Shown one piece after another: positions 58,082-64,000 of a stretch of 64,000 nt of DNA. The position numbers and the translations under genes were made by a program. The notes beneath the pieces were generated by a model. It made no database searches. It was not told where the DNA came from and saw only the letters and a program-made list of their open reading frames with translations. Positions within the stretch are counted from its first letter, which is position 1. The number at the start of each line of letters is the position of its first letter. Source of the stretch: UBA11090 sp035560555 (GTDB lineage Bacteria; Spirochaetota; Spirochaetia; Treponematales; Rectinemataceae); assembly GCA_035560555.1 (NCBI GenBank), contig DATMZF010000054.1, positions 81,315-145,314 of the forward strand, read 5' to 3'.

Positions 58082-58848
58082 GAGCCCACGACGAACCTGT
58101 TCTCCGAGCCATCAACGTCCACAAGGCCTACGGCCGAAACCAGATACTGAAAGGCATCAATCTGGAAGTCGCACAAGGCGACGTCACTTGCCTCCTCGGC
58201 CCTTCCGGTGCCGGGAAAAGCACATTCCTCCGCTGCATCAACCATCTTGAAAAAACCGATCGTGGCATGATTTACGTGGACGGGGAATTAGTCGGCGGAC
58301 GCCTGCGCAACGGCAGGATTTACGAACTCAAGGACAAGGAAATCTGTGGGGCTCGGGCGAAAATGGGCATGGTATTCCAGCACTTCAACCTCTTCCCCCA
58401 TATGACTGCCTTGGAAAACCTCATCGAAGGACCGATGCTCGTCAAGCGCGAGCCCAGGGAAAAGGCGGTCGCCCGGGCGCGGGCCCTCCTCGCGCAGGTA
58501 GGGCTCGCCGAAAAGGAAGCCGCCTACCCTCGGCAGATGTCGGGGGGACAGCAGCAGCGCGTGGCCATAGCCCGCGCGCTCGCGATGGAACCTACCCTGA
58601 TGCTCTTCGACGAACCCACAAGCGCCCTCGACCCCGAACTTGTGGGCGATGTGCTGGCCGTCATGAAGGATCTCGCAAAATCCGGCATGACGATGATCGT
58701 CGTCACCCACGAGATGGACTTCGCGAGAGCCGTGGCGAGCAACGTGGTTTTCATGGACGGAGGCGTGGTCGTCGAGTCGGGGCCTCCGCGGGAAGTCCTC
58801 AACCATCCGCGGAACGCCCGAACAAAGGCATTCCTCTCCAAAGTATAG
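58078..58848 (+). CDS. Polar amino-acid ABC transporter ATPase
   Basis: A 256-residue GlnQ/HisP-type ATPase. Walker A is Gly-Pro-Ser-Gly-Ala-Gly-Lys-Ser-Thr near residue 41. The Q-loop is in Val-Phe-Gln-His-Phe-Asn-Leu-Phe, the signature Met-Ser-Gly-Gly-Gln-Gln-Gln, Walker B Leu-Met-Leu-Phe-Asp-Glu-Pro-Thr, and the switch Val-Thr-His-Glu-Met. It overlaps the permease by 4 bases; the binding protein follows after a 65-base gap with a hairpin. Confidence 0.93.
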   Translation: MRAHDEPVLRAINVHKAYGRNQILKGINLEVAQGDVTCLLGPSGAGKSTFLRCINHLEKTDRGMIYVDGELVGGRLRNGRIYELKDKEICGARAKMGMVFQHFNLFPHMTALENLIEGPMLVKREPREKAVARARALLAQVGLAEKEAAYPRQMSGGQQQRVAIARALAMEPTLMLFDEPTSALDPELVGDVLAVMKDLAKSGMTMIVVTHEMDFARAVASNVVFMDGGVVVESGPPREVLNHPRNARTKAFLSKV

Positions 58849-58882
58849 GGATGCGGCGGCATTCCATTTCGTTTTGGGATTC

Positions 58883-58899
58883 ATCGGGCAGAGCCCGAT
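58883..58899 (+). other. Hairpin in front of the binding-protein ribosome site
   Basis: A perfect 7-bp stem (ATCGGGC 58883-58889, GCCCGAT 58893-58899) with a 3-base loop ends just before the AAAGGAG site of the binding-protein gene. It may protect a processed binding-protein message at its 5' end, giving more binding protein than permease. Confidence 0.5.
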
Positions 58900-58913
58900 A
58901 AAAGGAGAAGATT

Positions 58914-59774
58914 ATGAAGAGGATCATGAATGTTCGAAGCGCCATCGTCGCGATCGCGCTGGCGCTGACTGTTGTCATCGCGATGCCGGCAGTCGCGGCC
59001 GACCTGTCCGCGAGCCTTCCCGCAACCATCAAGGCGAAAGGGCAGATCGTCGTCGGCATCAACGGGATATTCCCGCCGATGGAATATAAGGAGCCAGGCA
59101 AAGATGAGCTCATAGGCTTCGACGTGGACTTCGCCAACGCCATCGGTAAGGCGCTTGGCGTCAAGATCGTCTACGATGACCAGAAGTTCGACCAGCTCGT
59201 CAACTCGGTCATCACCGCCAGGGTCGACATGGTCATCTCCGGAATTTCCGACACCGCCACGCGCCAGAAGACTCTCGACTTCATCGATTACTTCAATTCC
59301 GGAACCCAGGCCTACACCACCAAGACCTACGCTTCCACGGTCACGAGCCTGGAATCCCTGAGCGGCAAGACTCTCGCCGTTTCCGCCTCCACCGACTATC
59401 TGACGACGATGGAAAAGTGGAGCAAGGAAAACCTCGAGGCCAAGGGCAAGCCCGGTATCAAGATTCTCGCCGTGGACTCCGAGGCGACGGCACGCCTCCA
59501 GATGATCCAGGGCAGAGCCCAGGCTTCGGCCATCAGTCCCGAGGTCCTCGGATGGCTGGCGAAACAGAATCCGGGCATGTTCGTGGCCTTTGGTCCCCTG
59601 CTCAACGTGGATCCCTACGGCATCTGCTTCAAGAAAGACAACGTCAGCCTCCGCGACGCTGTCTTCGCGGCCGTGCGGCAGCTCTTCGCCGATGGAACCT
59701 ACAAAGCCCTTTTGGCTAAATGGGAACTCCTGCCTGGCGCCCTTTCCGAGCCCCTCATCAACGGCAAGAAATAA
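58914..59774 (+). CDS. Polar amino-acid ABC transporter binding protein
   Basis: A 286-residue periplasmic binding protein of family 3. The signal peptide ends at Ala-Val-Ala-Ala (near residue 25). The mature part has Val-Gly-Ile-Asn-Gly-Ile-Phe-Pro-Pro-Met-Glu and Gly-Phe-Asp-Val-Asp-Phe-Ala. Ser-Gly-Ile-Ser near residue 107 and a Thr-Arg-Gln-Lys segment resemble the alpha-amino/carboxylate contacts of amino-acid binders. No lipobox Cys is seen. The ligand is not identified; the downstream AroM and imidazolonepropionase-like genes suggest a heterocyclic or modified amino acid. Confidence 0.9.
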   Translation: MKRIMNVRSAIVAIALALTVVIAMPAVAADLSASLPATIKAKGQIVVGINGIFPPMEYKEPGKDELIGFDVDFANAIGKALGVKIVYDDQKFDQLVNSVITARVDMVISGISDTATRQKTLDFIDYFNSGTQAYTTKTYASTVTSLESLSGKTLAVSASTDYLTTMEKWSKENLEAKGKPGIKILAVDSEATARLQMIQGRAQASAISPEVLGWLAKQNPGMFVAFGPLLNVDPYGICFKKDNVSLRDAVFAAVRQLFADGTYKALLAKWELLPGALSEPLINGKK

Positions 59775-59798
59775 CTATTCCAGAAATGACTAGTTGCG

Positions 59799-59829
59799 AA
59801 AGGGAGCCTGGCCTATCCGGGTTCTCTTT
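59799..59829 (+). other. Long intercistronic hairpin before the AroM gene
   Basis: Bases 59799-59811 pair with 59817-59829 over 13 bp (three G-U pairs) around a 5-base loop. Only three T's end the stem, so it is more likely a decay barrier or partial terminator protecting the binding-protein message than a full stop. The ribosome site of the next gene (AAGGAAG, 59833-59839) follows at once. Confidence 0.55.
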
Positions 59830-59847
59830 CATAAGGAAGTCGTTGCC

Positions 59848-60558
59848 ATGAGCAACCAGCGGCACGCGAAAAACTCGACGCTCGGCGTCCTCACCTTGGG
59901 CCAATCGCCGAGAAATGATGTCGTTCCCACGCTTCGCGCCATCCTGGGCGATTCGATCGGCGTCGTCGAGGCTGGCGGTCTTGACGCGATCTCGCCCGAA
60001 GAGCTCGAGGATTTAGCGCCGCGGGAAGGCGAGAGAGGCATCGAGACCCGCCTCTCATCCGGCGCTTCGATCCTCGTCGCCAAGGCGAGGCTCCTTCCTC
60101 GACTCGGGGAAGCTTTCGGACGGCTTGAGAGCTCTTGCGCCCGAATCCTTCTCCTCTGTTCGGGGGAGTTTCCCGATCTTGTATCTCTCTGCCCCGGCCT
60201 GATACAGCCGGCGCGAGCGCTCCGCTCCATCGTGGGAAGCCTCGCGTCGAACTCGGTTCTGGGCATCGTCGGTCCCGCTTCGGATATGGACGCCGCCCCC
60301 GCCCAATGGGACCCCTTCGCGGCCAAGGTCGTCTGCGCGGCGGCCTCGCCCTACGAGCCATTACAAGCGTTGGGCGAAGCGAGCGGCCGTCTCCGATCCG
60401 AGGGGGCCGATCTCATATTCCTCGACGACATGGCCTTTACCGAAGAACAGCGCCTTTTGGCTGCCTCCGCCTCGGGCCTACCCGTTCTCTGCGCCTCGAC
60501 GCTGACCGCCAGGTTCCTTTTCGAACTTTATTCCCCTCTCGCTTTTTTGGAGGATTAA
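59848..60558 (+). CDS. AroM-family protein
   Basis: The 236-residue protein belongs to the AroM family: Leu-Gly-Val-Leu-Thr-Leu-Gly-Gln-Ser-Pro-Arg-Asn-Asp near the start, Leu-Leu-Cys-Ser-Gly-Glu-Phe in the middle, and Ala-Asp-Leu-Ile-Phe-Leu-Asp-Asp near 185. The fold is thought to resemble Asp/Glu or hydantoin racemases, and the two mid-protein motifs would carry catalytic residues, but no activity is established to my knowledge. I use the ATG at 59848 (AAGGAAG 8 bases upstream). Its stop codon overlaps the next start by one base (TAATG). Its place in an amino-acid uptake and hydrolase cassette suggests a racemase or lyase role. Confidence 0.85.
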   Translation: MSNQRHAKNSTLGVLTLGQSPRNDVVPTLRAILGDSIGVVEAGGLDAISPEELEDLAPREGERGIETRLSSGASILVAKARLLPRLGEAFGRLESSCARILLLCSGEFPDLVSLCPGLIQPARALRSIVGSLASNSVLGIVGPASDMDAAPAQWDPFAAKVVCAAASPYEPLQALGEASGRLRSEGADLIFLDDMAFTEEQRLLAASASGLPVLCASTLTARFLFELYSPLAFLED

Positions 60559-61820
60559 TGCCCGCGGATTTGAATGTGATCAACGCCTCGCAGCTCGCTC
60601 GCGTAAGGGATGGCGGAACCCCACGAAGGGGCGATGGCCAGGGGGAGCTCGACCTAATCCCCGACGGCGCCGTCGCCATCAGGGCGGGGCGCATCGTCGC
60701 CGTCGGTTCCACCAGGGATGTGCTCCGCGAGGCCGGCGCCGACGCGCCCACCTTCGACGCTTCGGGGATGTCCGTCCTGCCGGCCTTCGTGGAGAGCCAC
60801 TGCCACCCTGTCTTCGCGGGAAACCGGCATTGGGAATACGTGCGCAAGCTTCACGGCGCCACATCGGCCCAGATCAGGGCCGAAGGCGGCGGCATCTGGG
60901 CATCCGTCCTCGCGACGAGGGCGGCTCCGGACGCCGCCCTCGAGGAGAACGCGTTACTAGCCTTCGATTCCATTCTCTCGGGCGGCGTCGCGACGCTGGA
61001 AGTCAAATCGGGATATGGCCTGACGACAGAACAGGAACTGCGGCTTCTGCGGGTCCTCCGCTCGGCCTCGCGCCGCACGCCCCTCGATCTCGTCTACACC
61101 TTCCTAGGCGCCCACATCGCGCCCCAGGACGGCTTGTCGGCGGAGGAATACGCGCGCCTCGTCGCCACCGATATGCTTCCGGCTGTCATCGCCCAGGGAA
61201 TAGCCGAATTCCAGGACCTCAGTTGCGAAATAGGGGATTTCGAAGCGCCCGCCGCGGCGACCCTTCTCGCTGAATCCAAAAAGCTAGGCATGCGCGCGCG
61301 CGTCCACGCGGACGCCTCCTCCCATTCCTTCGGCTGGCGCGCCGCCGTCGAAGGGGGAGCCATCGCGGCCGATCACCTCACCTACACGCCCGAATCGGAG
61401 ATACGCCGGATCGGCCCGACTGAAACCATCGCCGTTCTCCTTCCCCTGGCCGAACAATTCTACCTGGATGAAAAGAAGGCTCCTGCCCGTCTTTTCATAG
61501 AGACGGGAGTGCCTGTCGCCATCGCCACCGACTACTGCTCCTCATTTCAGGCCACTTCCCTCCTCCTCAGCGCCTCCATCGCCTGCTCCTGGTTCCGCAT
61601 GAGCCCGGCCGAAGCCCTCGTCGGCGCTACCCTGAACGCCGCCTATGTGCTGGACCGCGCTCATGATCGAGGATCGCTGGACATCGGCAAACGCGGCGAC
61701 CTCACTATCCTCGAATGCGCCCATCCGGACGAAATCGGCGTGAGAATCGGCGCGCCGCTCGTCCGCGCGGTGTTTTCGCAAGGCGTGAGGATATATAATG
61801 GGGAGAGGAGGCTTCCGTGA
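60558..61820 (+). CDS. Imidazolonepropionase-like amidohydrolase with altered active site
   Basis: This 420-residue protein aligns with HutI over its length. Present are the metal pair His81-x-His83, Arg90, the Lys-Ser-Gly-Tyr-Gly-Leu signature at 150-155, His186, His250, His273 in Ala-Asp-His-Leu, and metal-binding Asp325. However, the family's His-Ala-Asp-Glu is His-Ala-Asp-Ala here, so the catalytic Glu (Glu252 in B. subtilis HutI) is Ala253. The Thr-Asp-Phe-Asn-Pro-Gly loop reads Thr-Asp-Tyr-Cys-Ser-Ser. No hutH, hutU or hutG is nearby. It probably hydrolyses a different ring or amide linked to the transporter's substrate. It overlaps the AroM gene by 1 base and the regulator gene by 4. 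Confidence 0.82.
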   Translation: MPADLNVINASQLARVRDGGTPRRGDGQGELDLIPDGAVAIRAGRIVAVGSTRDVLREAGADAPTFDASGMSVLPAFVESHCHPVFAGNRHWEYVRKLHGATSAQIRAEGGGIWASVLATRAAPDAALEENALLAFDSILSGGVATLEVKSGYGLTTEQELRLLRVLRSASRRTPLDLVYTFLGAHIAPQDGLSAEEYARLVATDMLPAVIAQGIAEFQDLSCEIGDFEAPAAATLLAESKKLGMRARVHADASSHSFGWRAAVEGGAIAADHLTYTPESEIRRIGPTETIAVLLPLAEQFYLDEKKAPARLFIETGVPVAIATDYCSSFQATSLLLSASIACSWFRMSPAEALVGATLNAAYVLDRAHDRGSLDIGKRGDLTILECAHPDEIGVRIGAPLVRAVFSQGVRIYNGERRLP

Positions 61821-62473
61821 ACCTCAAGGCTATCGATGTCGATCTTTCCACGAGAGTGGATCGTGTGGCCGACGCGCTAAGGCAGGCGATCTTCGACGGA
61901 GATCTCAACCCCGGCGACCGTCTGGGCGAACAGGTCCTCTCTCAACGGCTCGGCGTTTCGCGCAACACTGTCCGCGAAGCCCTGCGCATTTTAAGCACCG
62001 ACGGTCTCACCGTCCATATGCCCAACAAGGGCGTCACGGTGCGAAGCCTGAGCGTCGCCGAGGTCGAGGATATTTTCCGCGCCAGAACGGTGCTTGAAAT
62101 GGAAGCCGCCCGCGCGTCGCTCTCCTGTCCCCAGCAAGCCTTGGATGTACTTTCGGCGGCCATGGACGCCTACGCCGCCGCCGCTCTTTCGGGCAACGAT
62201 TCCTCGGCGGCGAAGGCGCATGTGGATTTCCATGTCGCGATGGTGGCCATAACTGGCAGCGACAGGCTCGCCGGCCTCGAAAGAGCGCTCATGCAGGATC
62301 TTCAGGTTCTGATCGTGGCCATCGATAAAAGCAGCGACGATCTGCCCAACGAGGTTGAGAAACACAGGAAACTTCTGTCCCTCTTCTCGGCCAGAGATCT
62401 GCGTGGAACCACGCGGTGTCTGGAGGAAGATCTCTTGCACGCCAAATCTTTCATCCTCCGACGCGCCACCTGA
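61817..62473 (+). CDS. GntR-family regulator of the FadR/FCD group
   Basis: A 218-residue transcription factor. The winged helix covers residues 12-75 (Ile-Phe-Asp-Gly-Asp-Leu-Asn-Pro-Gly-Asp-Arg-Leu, Gly-Val-Ser-Arg-Asn-Thr-Val-Arg-Glu-Ala-Leu). An all-helical FCD domain from residue 80 has the Asp/His metal-site residues typical of carboxylate- or amino-acid-sensing members (Phe-His in Val-Asp-Phe-His-Val-Ala-Met, His in Val-Glu-Lys-His). It starts with GTG overlapping the hydrolase gene by 4 bases. As last gene of the transporter/AroM/hydrolase operon it is the natural candidate to control it. It converges on argG with only 6 bases between. Confidence 0.9.
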   Translation: MNLKAIDVDLSTRVDRVADALRQAIFDGDLNPGDRLGEQVLSQRLGVSRNTVREALRILSTDGLTVHMPNKGVTVRSLSVAEVEDIFRARTVLEMEAARASLSCPQQALDVLSAAMDAYAAAALSGNDSSAAKAHVDFHVAMVAITGSDRLAGLERALMQDLQVLIVAIDKSSDDLPNEVEKHRKLLSLFSARDLRGTTRCLEEDLLHAKSFILRRAT

Positions 62474-62479
62474 AAGTAA

Positions 62480-63757
62480 TCAGTCGCCCGCCGGAGCGGT
62501 ATAGCCCGAACAGCCCGGTTTCACCACATCGGGGCTGGCGGCCGTGCCATGGGCGGCGATGCGCGCGTTGAGCCGCGCCCTCACCTTGGTGGGCAGGCCG
62601 AAGAGGTTGATGAAGCCGCTGGAATCCTTGTGGGAGAAGAGCGGTCCCGTCGTGAAGCTGGCGAGGCTCGCGTCGTAGAGCGAATAGGGCGAGGTCGCGC
62701 CGGCCGAGAGTATGGAGCCCTTGTAGAGCTTTACGGTCACGCTGCCCGTCACCACTTCCTGGGTCGAATCGATGAAGGCGTTGAGGGCCGCGCAGAGCGG
62801 GGAGAACCACTCGCCTTCGTAGAGGATCTCGGCGAAGCGCTGCGCCACGGTGAGCTTGAAGGAGAGCGTCTTTCTGTCGAGGCAGAGCTGTTCGAGCTTG
62901 TCGTGGGCTTCCATGATGATGGTGCCGCCCGGCGTCTCGTAGACGCCGCGGGACTTCATGCCCACCACGCGGTTTTCCACCATATCGATGACGCCCACGC
63001 CGTTCTTGCCGCCGATGACGTTGAGTTTCTTGACGATGGAGAGGGGATCGAGCTTCTCGCCGTTCACCGAGACGGGCACGCCCTTCTCGAAGCCGATGGT
63101 CAGGTATTCGGCCTTGTCGGGCGCCTGTTCTGGGGGAACGCACATTTTGAGCATGCCTTCGAACTTGGGCTCGTTGGCCGGATTCTCGAGATCGAGGCCC
63201 TCGTGACTGATGTGCCAGACATTGTCGTCGCGGGAATAGGAGTCGGACTTCTTCATGGGCACGGGGATGTTTCTCTTCTCGAGGTATTCGATCTCCTCTT
63301 CCCTGCTCTGGATGTCCCAGATTCTCCAGGGAGCTATCACTTCCATCTCGGGGGCGAAGGCCTTGATGCCCAGCTCGAAGCGGACCTGGTCGTTGCCCTT
63401 GCCCGTGCAGCCGTGGGCTATCGCGTCGGCTTTCTCGGCTATGGCGACCTGCGCCAGACCCTTGGCGAGGAGAGGCCGCGCCGCCGAGGTTCCAAGCAGA
63501 TATTTCTTCTCGTAGGGGCTTCCCGACTTCACGAGAGCCCAGAGGTAATCCTTCACGAATTCGTCTTTCTGGTCCACCTTGATGAACTTGATCGCGCCTG
63601 AGGCGAGGGCGCGCTTTTCCATGGCGGCCCAGTCGGCCTCCTGGCCGACATCCCCGCATGCCGCGACCACGTCGCAGTCATAATTTTCCTTGAGCCAGGG
63701 AACGATGACGGTGGTGTCGAGGCCGCCCGAGTATGCGAGTACGATTTTCTTTTTCAT
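62480..63757 (-). CDS. argG: Argininosuccinate synthase
   Basis: The 425-residue enzyme condenses citrulline and aspartate using ATP. The N-terminal Ala-Tyr-Ser-Gly-Gly-Leu-Asp-Thr-Thr is the PP-loop, and Gly-Cys-Thr-Gly-Lys-Gly-Asn-Asp-Gln-Val-Arg-Phe lies near residue 114. Length is normal, with ~20 extra residues at the C-terminus. An AAGGAG site is present 7 bases before the ATG. With carAB and argH it covers most of the citrulline-to-arginine branch; ornithine carbamoyltransferase is not in the window. Its leader has competing stems. Confidence 0.96.
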   Translation of the reverse strand: MKKKIVLAYSGGLDTTVIVPWLKENYDCDVVAACGDVGQEADWAAMEKRALASGAIKFIKVDQKDEFVKDYLWALVKSGSPYEKKYLLGTSAARPLLAKGLAQVAIAEKADAIAHGCTGKGNDQVRFELGIKAFAPEMEVIAPWRIWDIQSREEEIEYLEKRNIPVPMKKSDSYSRDDNVWHISHEGLDLENPANEPKFEGMLKMCVPPEQAPDKAEYLTIGFEKGVPVSVNGEKLDPLSIVKKLNVIGGKNGVGVIDMVENRVVGMKSRGVYETPGGTIIMEAHDKLEQLCLDRKTLSFKLTVAQRFAEILYEGEWFSPLCAALNAFIDSTQEVVTGSVTVKLYKGSILSAGATSPYSLYDASLASFTTGPLFSHKDSSGFINLFGLPTKVRARLNARIAAHGTAASPDVVKPGCSGYTAPAGD

Positions 63758-63799
63758 GGCTTACTCCTTACAATACATTTTCTGGTGATTTTTCGGCAG

Positions 63800-63876
63800 G
63801 ACGCCCTGTCTTTCGGGCGAACCGTTGATGGCGACGCTTTCCCTGGGGAGACTGTCTCTCCCGCGCCAAGGGCGTC
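63800..63876 (-). promoter_or_regulatory. Structured argG leader with competing stems
   Basis: In the minus-strand RNA, GACGCCC (63876-63870) can pair with GGGCGTC (63806-63800) over 7 bp and enclose a perfect 6-bp stem (TCTCCC/GGGAGA, 63846-63851 with 63857-63862). The same GGGCG can instead pair with the nearer CGCCC (63819-63815) in a 5-bp stem. The two outer pairings exclude each other. The structure ends about 30 bases before the AAGGAG site of argG. No terminator T-run is visible. Confidence 0.4.
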
Positions 63877-63984
63877 GAAATGAAAGCTTAGCGACGACGG
63901 AGACGGGCCTCGAAGCGGGTTTCGGGGCGGGATTGAGGAAGAAAGGAAGAATTATCGGGTCCGAACATCATGGAAAGCATATTA

Positions 63985-63998
63985 TGCATATATTTAGA
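63985..63998 (-). promoter_or_regulatory. Weak ARG-box-like site upstream of argG
   Basis: The minus-strand sequence TCTAAATATATGCA matches the ArgR/AhrC core at 11 of 14 positions, with a good right half (ATGCA). It lies in the AT-rich stretch at the end of the window, about 230 bases before argG, where a promoter would be expected. The region from 63758 to 64000 otherwise contains only the leader stems. Confidence 0.2.
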
Positions 63999-64000
63999 AT

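Overview
The window is about 64 kb of a GC-rich bacterial chromosome, packed with long same-strand operons whose genes overlap by 1-8 bases. I see no phage, IS element, CRISPR array, tRNA or rRNA. The gene content points to an anaerobic or microaerophilic heterotroph: two molybdenum hydroxylases, a YgfK/SsnA/YgeY/YgeW purine-degradation set, a NifX-like protein beside an Mrp ATPase, and a complete Kdp system. Several protein details (short Ala-rich signal peptides, overall sequence flavour) recall high-GC spirochaetes related to Treponema. That is an impression, not a placement.

Region 1 (1-25669, mostly + strand) is a purine salvage and degradation island. It starts with the end of a nucleoside-type ABC permease, a RidA-like protein and an M19 dipeptidase-like protein. 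Adenine deaminase follows, then a two-gene xanthine dehydrogenase, an allantoinase/hydantoinase-like hydrolase, YgfK, SsnA, YgeY and a threonine-synthase-like PLP enzyme, ending at a bidirectional terminator. Two minus-strand genes (a DUF134-NifX fusion and an Mrp/NBP35 ATPase) interrupt the island. It then resumes with a TrpB-like PLP enzyme, an 8-oxoguanine deaminase, a second molybdenum hydroxylase in the opposite fusion layout, and the YgeW carbamoyltransferase. Together these should deaminate adenine and 8-oxoguanine, oxidise (hypo)xanthine to urate, open the urate ring reductively and hydrolytically, and recover nitrogen, carbon and carbamoyl phosphate. No diaminopropionate ammonia-lyase (YgeX) is present; the two PLP enzymes stand where it would be expected.

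Region 2 (25702-28086) holds a transglutaminase-like lipoprotein and a cyclase-family hydrolase of visibly lower GC. Region 3 (28158-34099, minus strand) is a fructoselysine operon in the gene order of Bacillus frlBONMD, with the GntR regulator gene at the 3' end and a perfect 22-bp palindrome at the promoter. Region 4 (34144-40636, minus strand) holds a FecCD-type metal or cofactor importer and a heterodimeric ABC exporter. Region 5 (41010-49539, + strand) is an OsmC protein followed by kdpFABCDE.

Region 6 (49591-57069, minus strand) holds carB, carA, a YbaK-type deacylase, a MocA-like molybdopterin cytidylyltransferase and argH. argH is divergent, from overlapping promoters, to Region 7 (57191-62473, + strand). 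Region 7 is a polar amino-acid ABC transporter, an AroM-family protein, an imidazolonepropionase-like hydrolase lacking the family's catalytic Glu, and a GntR/FCD regulator; this looks like a catabolic cassette for an unidentified substrate. argG (minus strand) closes the window. The carAB and argG leaders both contain mutually exclusive hairpins. In-frame low-complexity repeat expansions recur in several unrelated proteins.
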